A DNA stretch of 64,000 nt from Phycicoccus flavus (GTDB lineage: Bacteria; Actinomycetota; Actinomycetes; Actinomycetales; Dermatophilaceae). Positions 47,646 to 55,684 of the stretch are shown here, one piece after another. The position numbers were made by a program, and so were the translations under genes. Location of the stretch: positions 1 to 64,000 of the forward strand of contig NZ_SAYU02000009.1 of NCBI RefSeq assembly GCF_004025965.2, read 5' to 3'. A model generated the notes under the pieces. That model made no database searches. It had not been told where the DNA came from and saw nothing but the letters and a program-made list of their open reading frames with translations. Each line of letters opens with the position of its first letter. Positions within the stretch are counted from its first letter, which is position 1.

Positions 47646-48835
47646 GCGTCACCTCCGGTGCTGCCGTTCGCGCTGACGACGAGCTCGAAGCCGCGCGGGT
47701 CGACGCGGCGCGCGCTCAGCGTCGCCCCGACCGCGCGGGCGCGCTCGGCGAGCCCGCCGAGCCCGTGCCCCTGCCGCCGACCGGCCGGCCCCGGCATCGT
47801 CACCTGGCCGTCGTCGGACAGCCGCAGCCCGTCGTCGTCGATGTGCACCCGGCAGACCCGGGCGCCGCTGTGCCGGATGACGTTCGTGACGCCCTCGCGC
47901 ACCGTCCACGCGTAGAGCTCGCGCAGGGCGGGGTCGATGCCGTCGACCCGGCGCGGCAGGTCGGCCTCGATGCCGGCCGACTCCAGCGCGGCCCGGGCCC
48001 GGGCGATCTCCCCGGCGAGCGAGATCTCGCGGAAGCCCTCGACGGCGCCGCGGACGTCGGCCAGCGCCTCGCGAGAGAGCGACTCGACGGCGGCCATCTC
48101 CGCCTTGGCCTTCCCGGGGTCGAGGTCGACGAGCCGCGTCGCGAGCTCGGCCTTGACCCGGATGACGGTGAGCGAGTGCCCGAGGATGTCGTGCAGGTCG
48201 CGCGCCACCCGGTTGCGCTCCTCCTCGACGGCTAGGCGGGCGTTCTCGCGCCGGGCCTCGGCCAGGTCGCGCTGGCGGCGCATCGCGAGCATGGTCCCGG
48301 TGACCGCGAGCACGGCGAGGGCGATGGCGACGCTCTGGCTGTTGTCCCGTTCCCACGCGTCGAGCCGGTAGGCGAGCACCTCGTACAGGACGACGAGCCC
48401 GGCGGCGACGGCGTAGGGGAGCCAGCCGCGGAAGGTGAGCAGCCCGATGACGGCGAGGAACACCCAGGTCGCCGTCGCGACCTGGCCCAGGGAGACCGTC
48501 GCCACCACGACGAGGACGCACAGGACGCCGTAGCGCACGAGCACCGGCCACGGGGTCCCGGCGGGCGAGGCACCCTCGACCCAGGCCGGCCGCAGGGGGC
48601 GGACCTGCGCGAACTGCCACACCCACACGGCCGCGAACGCGACGACGGCCGCGAGCCCGACGAGGCCGTCCGCGGTGTCCCGGAGCCGCCACCCGGCGAG
48701 CAGGGGGTCCGCGAGGTAGACGAGCCCGACCAGGCCCACGAACCGCTGCCAGGGGAGCGACGCGCCGGGGTCCCGCGGGGTCAGGTCGTCGTCCTCGCGA
48801 CGACGGTCGAGCCACGACGGGGCGTTCACCGACAC
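47642..48835 (-). CDS. Sensor histidine kinase (DesK-like, HisKA_3)
   Basis: The 397-aa kinase has about six N-terminal transmembrane segments (residues 30-190). The dimerisation domain EERNRVARDLHDILGHSLTVI holds the phosphorylated His in LHD. The ATPase domain shows VREGVTNVIRHSGA (N box), a degenerate D box, and GHGLGGLAERA. No periplasmic sensor domain is visible, so it may sense a membrane property. It is coupled to the response regulator gene. Confidence 0.92.
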   Translation of the reverse strand: MSVNAPSWLDRRREDDDLTPRDPGASLPWQRFVGLVGLVYLADPLLAGWRLRDTADGLVGLAAVVAFAAVWVWQFAQVRPLRPAWVEGASPAGTPWPVLVRYGVLCVLVVVATVSLGQVATATWVFLAVIGLLTFRGWLPYAVAAGLVVLYEVLAYRLDAWERDNSQSVAIALAVLAVTGTMLAMRRQRDLAEARRENARLAVEEERNRVARDLHDILGHSLTVIRVKAELATRLVDLDPGKAKAEMAAVESLSREALADVRGAVEGFREISLAGEIARARAALESAGIEADLPRRVDGIDPALRELYAWTVREGVTNVIRHSGARVCRVHIDDDGLRLSDDGQVTMPGPAGRRQGHGLGGLAERARAVGATLSARRVDPRGFELVVSANGSTGGDA

Positions 48836-48994
48836 AGCGTCTCAGAACCCCGCGGCCGGCGGGCTCGCACCCGCCCGGAGCCCGCGGGGCCGGCGGCGCC
48901 TCGCGCGGTCCGCAGGTCGGTCCATGCCAGTGAGGGTGCCGGTCGAAATCGGCCGGGACACCGGACGGCGGTCACCCGCCGGTCGTGACGTCCG

Positions 48995-49612
48995 TCAGGG
49001 GGCCGGCGGCCCGAGCGCGGAGAGTCGCTCGCGGCCCGCGAGCCGCCAGACCTCGAGCGCGGCCGTGGCGTTGAGCAGGACGATGCCGGCGCCGAGGACG
49101 ATGTCCGGCCAGCCCGAACGGGTCCACGCCGTCACCCCCGCCATGACGACGACCGCGAGGTTGACGCCGACGTCGTTGCGGGCCGAGAGCCAGGCCGCGC
49201 GGCCGATCGACCCGCCGTGGCGGCGGACCCGGACGAGGAGCAGCGCGCAGGTGCCGTTGACCGCCGCCGCGCCGAGCGCCGTGAGCACGAGGGCGGTGAC
49301 GTCCGGCGGGACGGGGTCGCCCGCCTTGGCCACGGCCTGCCAGGCCGCCGCCAGGGCCGGCACGAGGATGATGACGGCCATCGCGCGCCCGGCCAGCGCC
49401 CGGCGCGCCAGGGGCCAGCCCAGTGCCACGGCGATGAGCAGGTTCACCGCGGCGTCCTCGAGGAAGTCGACGGAGTCGGCCACCAGCGCCACCGACCCGA
49501 TGAGCAGCGCGACGACGGCCTCGACCGCGAACCCCGCGAGGTTGAGCCCGGCGACGACACCGACGACGCGCCGGACCCCGCGCTGGTCGTCGACGGCCCG
49601 TGAGTCGGTCAT
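48995..49612 (-). CDS. Cation diffusion facilitator-type membrane transporter
   Basis: The 205-aa protein has about five to six transmembrane helices. VALVADSVDFLEDAAVNLL in helix 2 matches the CDF metal-site pattern D-x3-D/E. SARNDVGVNLAVV in helix 5 corresponds to the second half, with Asn in place of His. The short form lacks a C-terminal cytoplasmic domain. Transport of a divalent cation is likely, but the metal is unknown. An upstream ATG pair at 49621-49624 preceded by GGAG is an alternative start. Confidence 0.78.
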   Translation of the reverse strand: MTDSRAVDDQRGVRRVVGVVAGLNLAGFAVEAVVALLIGSVALVADSVDFLEDAAVNLLIAVALGWPLARRALAGRAMAVIILVPALAAAWQAVAKAGDPVPPDVTALVLTALGAAAVNGTCALLLVRVRRHGGSIGRAAWLSARNDVGVNLAVVVMAGVTAWTRSGWPDIVLGAGIVLLNATAALEVWRLAGRERLSALGPPAP

Positions 49613-49672
49613 GTCCGGCATCATCGCCGCTCCGGGCGTCCGCTCGCGTCGGGCGACGCGCCCGGACTCGCC

Positions 49673-49678
49673 TACCCT
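49673..49678 (+). promoter_or_regulatory. -10 hexamer TACCCT of the L7/L12-like gene
   Basis: TACCCT, 6 bases, then the ATG at 49685. Leaderless. Confidence 0.6.
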
Positions 49679-49684
49679 GGTGCC

Positions 49685-49966
49685 ATGTGGCTGTTCCGGC
49701 TCCTGCTCATCGTCGCCGTCGTCGTCGCCGTCTGGTACGTCGTGCGCGCGCTGCGGTCCGGCGGTGTGCCCTCGCTGTCCACCCACGTCCGCTTCACCCC
49801 GGTCGAGGAGCTGCCCGCCCAGGCCCGCCAGGCCATCGACGTCCAGCTGGCGCAGGACAACCTCATCGCGGCCATCAAGCTCTACCGCGAGGCCACCGGG
49901 GTAGGGCTCAAGGAGTCCAAGACCGCGGTCGAGACCTACAAGTGGAAGCAGGGCGGCCAGGCGTGA
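49685..49966 (+). CDS. Membrane-anchored ribosomal protein L7/L12 C-terminal-domain-like protein
   Basis: The 93-aa protein has one N-terminal transmembrane helix (about residues 3-22). A short linker follows, then a domain with DNLIAAIKLYREATGVGLKES. That sequence resembles the translation-factor-binding helix region of L7/L12 (I-K-x-V-R-x-A-T-G-L-G-L-K-E-A-K). It is not the ribosomal protein, which is soluble and longer. The stop overlaps the start of the DUF4233 gene, suggesting a shared operon with it. Its function is unknown. Confidence 0.75.
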   Translation: MWLFRLLLIVAVVVAVWYVVRALRSGGVPSLSTHVRFTPVEELPAQARQAIDVQLAQDNLIAAIKLYREATGVGLKESKTAVETYKWKQGGQA

Positions 49967-50391
49967 GGCCGTTGCCGCTCGTCGGCCGTCAGGGGCGCCT
50001 GACCTTCCGGCTCCTCGCCGTCGTGCTCGTCGGGCAGGCGATCGTCCTCGTCTTCTTCGCCCTCGTGGCGCGGGGGTTCGCCGTCGCCGAGGGCCGGGAC
50101 GCCGAGGCCACCCGGCTGCTGTGGCTCGGGCTCGGTCTCGCGGCGCTGTCCGTCGTCGGGGCCGGCCTCATGCGCTCGCCCGTGGGCGTCACCGTGGGCT
50201 GGGTCGTCCAGGCCCTCACCTGGGCCAGCGCGGTGCTCGTGCACTCGATGGTCGCGGTGGCGCTGATCTTCTCGGCCCTGTGGGTGTTCCTCTTCGTCAA
50301 GGGGCGCCAGGCCGACGCCCTCGTGGCCCGCCACGCCGCGGAGGCGGCCGCCGGTGACGCCGCTCCGGGCAGCGGCGCGCCCGGCCACTAG
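49963..50391 (+). CDS. DUF4233 domain-containing membrane protein
   Basis: The 142-aa protein has four hydrophobic helices (roughly residues 14-37, 48-65, 70-88 and 92-112) and a polar tail. Proteins of this type are usually found between folC and ndk in actinobacteria, and ndk follows here by 9 bases. The GTG overlaps the L7/L12-like stop as GTGA. It ends in TAG, which forms the first half of the ndk -10 hexamer. Its function is unknown. Confidence 0.82.
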   Translation: MRPLPLVGRQGRLTFRLLAVVLVGQAIVLVFFALVARGFAVAEGRDAEATRLLWLGLGLAALSVVGAGLMRSPVGVTVGWVVQALTWASAVLVHSMVAVALIFSALWVFLFVKGRQADALVARHAAEAAAGDAAPGSGAPGH

Positions 50392-50394
50392 GGT
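50389..50394 (+). promoter_or_regulatory. -10 hexamer TAGGGT of ndk
   Basis: TAGGGT includes the TAG stop codon of the DUF4233 gene; 6 bases follow, then the ndk GTG. Leaderless. Confidence 0.6.
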
Positions 50395-50400
50395 GGACGC

Positions 50401-50823
50401 GTGACCACCGAACGCTCCCTCGTCCTCGTCAAGCCCGACGGCCACGCCCGCGGCCTCACCGGCGAGGTGCTGCGCCGCATCGAGGCCAAGGGGTACACCC
50501 TCGTCGCCCTCGAGGTGCGCGTCCCCGAGGTGGAGATGCTGCACCGGCACTACGCCGAGCACGAGGGCAAGCCGTTCTTCGAGCCGCTCGTCGAGTTCAT
50601 GTCCTCCGGGCCGGTCACCGCCGCCGTCATCGAGGGCGAGCGCTGCATCGAGGGCTTCCGCGCGCTGGCCGGCGCCACCGACCCCACCGCCGCCGCCCCG
50701 GGCTCGATCCGCGGCGACCTCGGCCGTGACTGGGGCGAGAAGGTCCAGAAGAACATCGTCCACGGCTCCGACTCCCCGGAGTCCGCCGCGCGCGAGATCG
50801 ACATCTGGTTCCCCGGGCTCTGA
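50401..50823 (+). CDS. ndk: Nucleoside diphosphate kinase
   Basis: Ndk transfers the gamma-phosphate between nucleoside triphosphates and diphosphates via a phosphohistidine. The 140-aa protein has RSLVLVKPDGHARGL at the start and the catalytic H121 in KNIVHGSDSPESA. SSGPVTAAVIEGE lies in the middle. The length and all active-site motifs are normal. Confidence 0.97.
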   Translation: MTTERSLVLVKPDGHARGLTGEVLRRIEAKGYTLVALEVRVPEVEMLHRHYAEHEGKPFFEPLVEFMSSGPVTAAVIEGERCIEGFRALAGATDPTAAAPGSIRGDLGRDWGEKVQKNIVHGSDSPESAAREIDIWFPGL

Positions 50824-50866
50824 GCCACCGGCCCCGCCGGGCGGCCACCGCCGCGGGGGCCCCGCG

Positions 50867-51589
50867 TCAGGAGGCCCGGAGCCGCGCGTCGACCCCCTCG
50901 GCGATCGTCGACAGCGCGTCGAACGGGGGCAGCCCCGCCTGGTCGAACCCGACGAGCGCGACGAGCGCGTCGCCCCGCCGGAAGACGGTGACCTGCGAGG
51001 TCGCGCCGGCGTCGGCAACGAAGGCGACGGAGACCGACTCTGCTCCGACGGTGGGCTCCCGCCGCGCGGCGAAGACCCGCCCGTCGGCGTCCCGTCCCTT
51101 CTCGACGCAGGCGGCGACGGCCGGGGCGAGGTCGGCCATGACGTCCCCGGCCACCCCCCGCGGCAGCACGAAGGTGTACTGCAGCACGTAGGGGCCGGAG
51201 TCGCCCGCCTGGTACAGGTGCAGCGCCGCCCCGGGGGCGGTCCCGCGCTCCAGCCGCACGCCGCAGTACTCGGGGTCGCCGGGGTAGGCCGGCAGGGCCT
51301 TCGTCGGGTCGACCTGGGCCCAGCCGTCCGGCAGCCGGTCCTTGGGCGGGTAGGCCGCCGTCGCGCGCCGCTGGGCCTCGAGGTCGAAGGGCGGCGGCGG
51401 GCTCGGCACGGTGGACTCCGAGGGGCTGGGGGAGGGGGACGCTGGGGGCGACGCGGCAGGCGTGGCGGACCCGGGGGACGTGGTCGACCCGGTGCGCTCG
51501 GCAGCGCCGTCGCCGGCCCCGCACCCGACAAGGGCGAGGGTGAGAAGGGCCACTGTGGCGGCCGCCCGGACGGGGGACACGGCGCTCAC
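50867..51589 (-). CDS. Putative lipoprotein
   Basis: The 240-aa protein has a lipoprotein signal peptide with lipobox LALVGC (Cys near residue 23). A Ser/Pro/Thr-rich linker runs to about residue 65, followed by a secreted domain that I do not recognise. The GTG overlaps the stop of the SGNH hydrolase gene, so the two are coupled and probably act together in the envelope. It converges with ndk. Confidence 0.8.
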   Translation of the reverse strand: MSAVSPVRAAATVALLTLALVGCGAGDGAAERTGSTTSPGSATPAASPPASPSPSPSESTVPSPPPPFDLEAQRRATAAYPPKDRLPDGWAQVDPTKALPAYPGDPEYCGVRLERGTAPGAALHLYQAGDSGPYVLQYTFVLPRGVAGDVMADLAPAVAACVEKGRDADGRVFAARREPTVGAESVSVAFVADAGATSQVTVFRRGDALVALVGFDQAGLPPFDALSTIAEGVDARLRAS

Positions 51590-52788
51590 CGTCCGTTCCT
51601 GATCTGCTCGGCCACCAACGCGGCGATCCTACGGTGGCCCTCGTCGTTGGGGTGGAAGCTGCCGTTGCTCACCGGCTTGCCGCTGTCGAAGTTGCCCCCG
51701 AAGCCGACCCGCAGGCCGTTCATGCACGAGGTCGCGGTCCCGATCTCGCACCCCTCGAACGCGTCGCGGGGGTCGACGAACTCGAACCCGGCGTCGGCGC
51801 CGCCGGCGTCGAGCACGGCCTGGCGCAGGGCGTCGTCGAGCACCCCGACCTGCTCGTTGATCCACCGCTGGTCCCCGGGCTGGATCATCGAGGTGGTCGA
51901 GGACGGGTCCGCGGGGAAGAACCGGGGGTAGCCGACGACGACGACGCGGGCGTTCGGAGCCCGCTCCCGGATGTCCTGGAGGAGCTGGGTGAGCCGGGCC
52001 TGGGTCAGGGGGATGCGGCCCGCGGCGTCACGGGCGGCCTGCGAGCCGCGGCAGGACGTCGGGGGAGCGCCGCTGACGCCGTCGTAGAAGGAGACGGCCG
52101 TCGCCGTGACGCACTCGGTGAGCACCTCGGCGAACCCGACGTCGTTGCCGCCGACGGAGAAGGTCACGAGGCTCGTGTGCTCGTCGAGGGCGTCCAGCTG
52201 CGGCGCCTCGCCCTCGTTCTGCCGGTTCGGGTGCTCGACGTGGTGCACCCGGTCGTTGGGCTCGTAGAAGTCGTCGATGACGGCGCCGCTGCAGGCGTGG
52301 AACCCGAAGCCGCCCTTGAAGGTGAAGGTGCCGCTGACCTGCTGCGAGTAGGCGCCGGTGGAGCGGTGGCACATGTTCTGGTGCACGTCCCCGGGCCACA
52401 GGCCGTGCTGGTCCCACCACTTCTTCCACTGGTTGTCGTCGTCGGTGCCGGGCTCGTACTCGCTCCCGCCCTCGCCCGAGGAGTACGAGTCGCCGAGGCC
52501 GACGTACCTCCCCTTCGTCGCACGCTGCTCGGGGGTGAGGGTGTCGTCGGCGTACCACGGACCGGACGGCAGGTCGGGCACGGCGTCGGGGAGGGCGGCG
52601 GGAACGGCCCGGCCGCAGGAGTCGGCGCTCCCCTGGCCGGTGACCATGCACCACGCGGTGGCCGTCGTCGGCGTGATGCGGGGGGCGAGGACGTACCCGA
52701 CGGCGGCGACGACGCCCGCGACGGCGAGGAGGATGCCGATGTAGTCGAGCGCGGAGGACCCCCGTTCGGACCGCCGCCGAGTCTCCAT
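51586..52788 (-). CDS. SGNH/GDSL hydrolase with prepilin-like N-terminus
   Basis: The 400-aa protein has the GDSL-type nucleophile S101 in VGLGDSYSSGEG, block III GGND in FSVGGNDVGF and the catalytic His H379 in GSFHPNDEGH. This is a secreted esterase or lipase-like hydrolase of unknown substrate. Several Cys residues suggest disulfides. The N-terminus SERGSSALDYIGILLAVAGVV resembles Flp-type prepilins (polar-Gly-x4-aromatic, then a hydrophobic helix) more than a classical signal peptide. The stop overlaps the lipoprotein start. Confidence 0.87.
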   Translation of the reverse strand: METRRRSERGSSALDYIGILLAVAGVVAAVGYVLAPRITPTTATAWCMVTGQGSADSCGRAVPAALPDAVPDLPSGPWYADDTLTPEQRATKGRYVGLGDSYSSGEGGSEYEPGTDDDNQWKKWWDQHGLWPGDVHQNMCHRSTGAYSQQVSGTFTFKGGFGFHACSGAVIDDFYEPNDRVHHVEHPNRQNEGEAPQLDALDEHTSLVTFSVGGNDVGFAEVLTECVTATAVSFYDGVSGAPPTSCRGSQAARDAAGRIPLTQARLTQLLQDIRERAPNARVVVVGYPRFFPADPSSTTSMIQPGDQRWINEQVGVLDDALRQAVLDAGGADAGFEFVDPRDAFEGCEIGTATSCMNGLRVGFGGNFDSGKPVSNGSFHPNDEGHRRIAALVAEQIRNGR

Positions 52789-52904
52789 GGGCGCAGTCAA
52801 CCGGCGGTGCACCGCCCTGCCATGGGCCCGCGGGCCCGACCTCGGGCCCCGATCCGCCGGCTCCCGGCTGGGCCCGGCGCCCGCCTCGAGGCCCCCGCGA
52901 GGGG

Positions 52905-53186
52905 TCAGCCGGTGGCGAGGAAGAGGCCCCAGCCGAGCGCGAGGACGGCGAGCCGCACGACCGCACTGGCGGTCGGCGCCCGGCGCAGCAGGAGCCAGAC
53001 CCCGACGGCGACGAGCACGGCCGGGGCGAGGGTGAGGAAGAGGCGCTCGCCGGTGCCGCTGCCGGCCTCGGGGTCGAGGAAGCCGGTGGCCCAGTAGGCG
53101 AGCAGGCCGGCGAGGCACGCGAGCGCGCTGAGCACCGTGAGTGCCGCCGCGGTGCGGGTCAGCGGTGTCGCCTCGATGCTCGCCAT
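52905..53186 (-). CDS. Small integral membrane protein
   Basis: The 93-aa protein has three hydrophobic segments (about residues 12-32, 47-66 and 74-91) and no recognised domain. The ATG at 53186 follows AGGGGGAC as ribosome-binding site. It is divergent from mreB. Confidence 0.65.
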   Translation of the reverse strand: MASIEATPLTRTAAALTVLSALACLAGLLAYWATGFLDPEAGSGTGERLFLTLAPAVLVAVGVWLLLRRAPTASAVVRLAVLALGWGLFLATG

Positions 53187-53339
53187 CGTCGTCCCCCTGG
53201 GTTCTTCGACGCCCACGCTAGCGCCCACCCGACCGGTCGAGACCGCCTCGTGCGTCACGTCCGTCACATCCGTCACACGGGGAGGGGACGGGCCTCCGGG
53301 GCACGGCGTTGCCTCCCGGGCGGGGCCCTCCTCCCGACC

Positions 53340-53345
53340 TAGCCT
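53340..53345 (+). promoter_or_regulatory. -10 hexamer TAGCCT of mreB
   Basis: TAGCCT, 7 bases, then the ATG at 53353. Leaderless start for the mreBCD-mrdA operon. Confidence 0.6.
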
Positions 53346-53352
53346 GCTGGCC

Positions 53353-54387
53353 ATGAGCGGCTGGGCAGCGGGCTGGGCCTACGGCAGGGACCTCGCGATC
53401 GACCTCGGCACCGCGAACACCGTCGTCTACGAGCGCGGCCGCGGCGTCGTCCTCGACGAGCCGTCCGTCGTCGCCGTCGCCACCGGCACCAGCCGGCTCG
53501 TCGCCGCCGGCAGCCGGGCCAAGGAGATGCTCGGCCGCACGCCCGAGACCGTGACCGCGGTCCGGCCGCTGCGCGACGGAGTCATCTCCGACGCCGACGT
53601 CACCGAGCGGATGATCCGCTGGTTCGTCGACCGGGTGGCGCCCTCGCGCCTCGTGCGGCCCCGGGTCGTCGTCTGCGTCCCGAGCGACATCACGAGCGTC
53701 GAGCGCCGGGCGCTCGAGGACGCGACCCTGCGCTCGGGCGCCCGCCGGGTGTACGTCATCGAGGAGACGATGGCCGCCGCGATCGGCGCCGGGCTGCCGG
53801 TCGAGGGTACCGAGGCCTCGATGGTCGTCGACATCGGCGGCGGGACGACGGACGTCGGTGTCATCAGCCTCGGCGGCATCGTCACCTCGCGCACCGTGCG
53901 CACCGGCGGCGACGAGATCGACGAGGCCGTCGTCGCGCACGTCAAGAGCGAGTACTCGCTGCTGCTCGGGGAGTCCAGCGCCGAGCGCCTGAAGATCGCC
54001 GCGGGGTCGGCCTTCCCGCTCACCGAGGAGATCGCCGAGCGGGTGCGCGGGCGCGACCTCGTCACCGGGTTGCCCAAGACGGTGACCATCGGGTCGGCCG
54101 AGGTGCGCCGCGCCATCGAGACGCCGGTCGCGCAGATCGTCGACCTCGTCCGGTCGGTGCTCGACGTCTGCCCGCCCGAGCTCGCCGGCGACGTCGTCGA
54201 CCGGGGCATCGCGCTCACCGGCGGTGGCGCGCTGCTGCGCGGCCTCGACGAGCGGCTCTCGCACGAGCTCGGGGTCCCGGTGCGCGCTGCCGAGGAGCCG
54301 CTGCGCGCCGTCGCCCGCGGCGCCGGCCGGTGCGTCGAGGAGTTCGGCACCCTCGAGCGGCTCCTCGTCGACACCCGCCGCTCATGA
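53353..54387 (+). CDS. mreB: Rod shape-determining protein MreB
   Basis: MreB is the actin-like ATPase that guides lateral wall synthesis. The 344-aa protein has phosphate-1 motif DLAIDLGTANTVVY (residues 13-26), phosphate-2 MVVDIGGGTTDVGVISLGG and the adenosine loop GIALTGGGALLRGL. The upstream ATG frame is longer, but the family begins just before the DLGTANT motif. The ATGA overlap with mreC begins the coupled operon. Confidence 0.96.
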   Translation: MSGWAAGWAYGRDLAIDLGTANTVVYERGRGVVLDEPSVVAVATGTSRLVAAGSRAKEMLGRTPETVTAVRPLRDGVISDADVTERMIRWFVDRVAPSRLVRPRVVVCVPSDITSVERRALEDATLRSGARRVYVIEETMAAAIGAGLPVEGTEASMVVDIGGGTTDVGVISLGGIVTSRTVRTGGDEIDEAVVAHVKSEYSLLLGESSAERLKIAAGSAFPLTEEIAERVRGRDLVTGLPKTVTIGSAEVRRAIETPVAQIVDLVRSVLDVCPPELAGDVVDRGIALTGGGALLRGLDERLSHELGVPVRAAEEPLRAVARGAGRCVEEFGTLERLLVDTRRS

Positions 54388-55196
54388 GGCGCCGGCTCGT
54401 CCTCGTCGCGGTGGTCCTCACCGCCCTCGTCCTCGCGCTCGACGCCACCGGGCTCACGAGCCTCGGGCCGCTGCGGGCGGGGGCCGCCACCGCGCTCGGT
54501 CCGCTGGAACGGCTCGTCGCCCCGCGCGCCGACCCCGCGGCGCAGGAGCGGCTGCGCGGCTCCGTGCAGGCCGCCGTGGCGGGCCCGGCCGCCGACGACC
54601 GGCTGGCCGGGCTGCTCGCCGCGCCCGGGGTGGACGGCACCCCCGTCGTGCTCGCCCGGGTCGTCGGCGTCGGGCCGTCCGGCCCCGCCGGCCCGGAGCG
54701 GGTGACCATCGACGCCGGCTCGCGCGACGGGGTCGAGGTGGACCGCACGGTCGTGTCGGCCGACGGGCTCGTCGGCCGGGTCGTCGCCGTCGCCCCGTGG
54801 ACGAGCGACGTGCTGCTCGTCGGTGCGCCCGAGCTGTCCGTGGGGGTGCGGGTGGGGGCGCGCGGCGTCCTCGGCGAGGCCTCCGGGACCGCCGCGCCCG
54901 GTGCCGCCGCGCCCGCCCCCGGCACCCTCTCGCTGGCCCTCGTCGAGCGCGGCACCATGCGCGACGGCGACCCGGTCGTCACCCTCGGCAGCATCGACGG
55001 TCGGCCGTTCGTCCCCGGTGTGCGGGTCGGGACGGTCCGCGAGGTCGAGCGGCCGGCCGGTCGGCTGGCGGCGACCGGTGTCGTCGTGCCCGCCGTCGAC
55101 GTCACCGCGCTCGACCTCGTCGCCGTCGTCGTCCCGGCGCCGCGGCGCACCCCGCGCCCGGTCGTCACGCCGTCACCGCGCCGGGCGGCGGGCTGA
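54384..55196 (+). CDS. mreC: Rod shape-determining protein MreC
   Basis: MreC is the bitopic periplasmic scaffold of the elongasome. The 270-aa protein has one N-terminal membrane helix (about residues 4-22). A beta-barrel-type domain with RVTIDAGSRDGVEVDRTVVSADGLVGRVV and GVRVGTVREVE follows, and the tail is Pro/Arg-rich. It overlaps mreB and mreD by a few bases. Confidence 0.92.
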   Translation: MRRRLVLVAVVLTALVLALDATGLTSLGPLRAGAATALGPLERLVAPRADPAAQERLRGSVQAAVAGPAADDRLAGLLAAPGVDGTPVVLARVVGVGPSGPAGPERVTIDAGSRDGVEVDRTVVSADGLVGRVVAVAPWTSDVLLVGAPELSVGVRVGARGVLGEASGTAAPGAAAPAPGTLSLALVERGTMRDGDPVVTLGSIDGRPFVPGVRVGTVREVERPAGRLAATGVVVPAVDVTALDLVAVVVPAPRRTPRPVVTPSPRRAAG

Positions 55197-55684
55197 TGCC
55201 GGCCCTCGCGGCGCTGGGGCGCGGCCTGGCCCTCGTCGCGGCCGTCGTGCTGGCCGTCGCCCTCGGGGCCCGGCACGTGGCGCCCGTCCCGGACCTCGTC
55301 CTCGTCCTCGTCGTCGGGTGGGCCCTGTTCCGCGGCCCGTGGGCGGGGGCCGTGGCCGGGCTGGCCGGCGGCTGGGTGCTCGACCTCGTGCCGCCCGGCG
55401 CCGAGCCCCTCGGGGCCCACGCCCTGGCCTACGCCGCCGCGGGGCTGCTCGCCGGCCGGTTCCGGCACGCGGGGCCGGTCGCCGCGCCCCGCGTCGCCCT
55501 CGTCACGCTCGCCGCGGCCTGCGTCGTCGCGGGGGTCGACGTCGTCCGGGCGCTTGCGGTGTCCGCGCCCGTGGACCTCACCGGCACGGCGCTGCGGGTC
55601 CTGCTCACCGCCACCGCGGGCGCGCTCGTCGTGCCCGTCGTCGTCGGCGCCGAGCGCGCCCTGCTGCGGCGGCGGTTCGGATGA
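55196..55684 (+). CDS. mreD: Rod shape-determining protein MreD
   Basis: The 162-aa integral membrane protein has five hydrophobic helices and a short basic C-terminus. VPDLVLVLVVGWALFRGPWAGAVAGLAGGWVLDL is typical of MreD. TGATG and ATGA overlaps with mreC and mrdA support the assignment. Confidence 0.9.
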   Translation: MPALAALGRGLALVAAVVLAVALGARHVAPVPDLVLVLVVGWALFRGPWAGAVAGLAGGWVLDLVPPGAEPLGAHALAYAAAGLLAGRFRHAGPVAAPRVALVTLAAACVVAGVDVVRALAVSAPVDLTGTALRVLLTATAGALVVPVVVGAERALLRRRFG

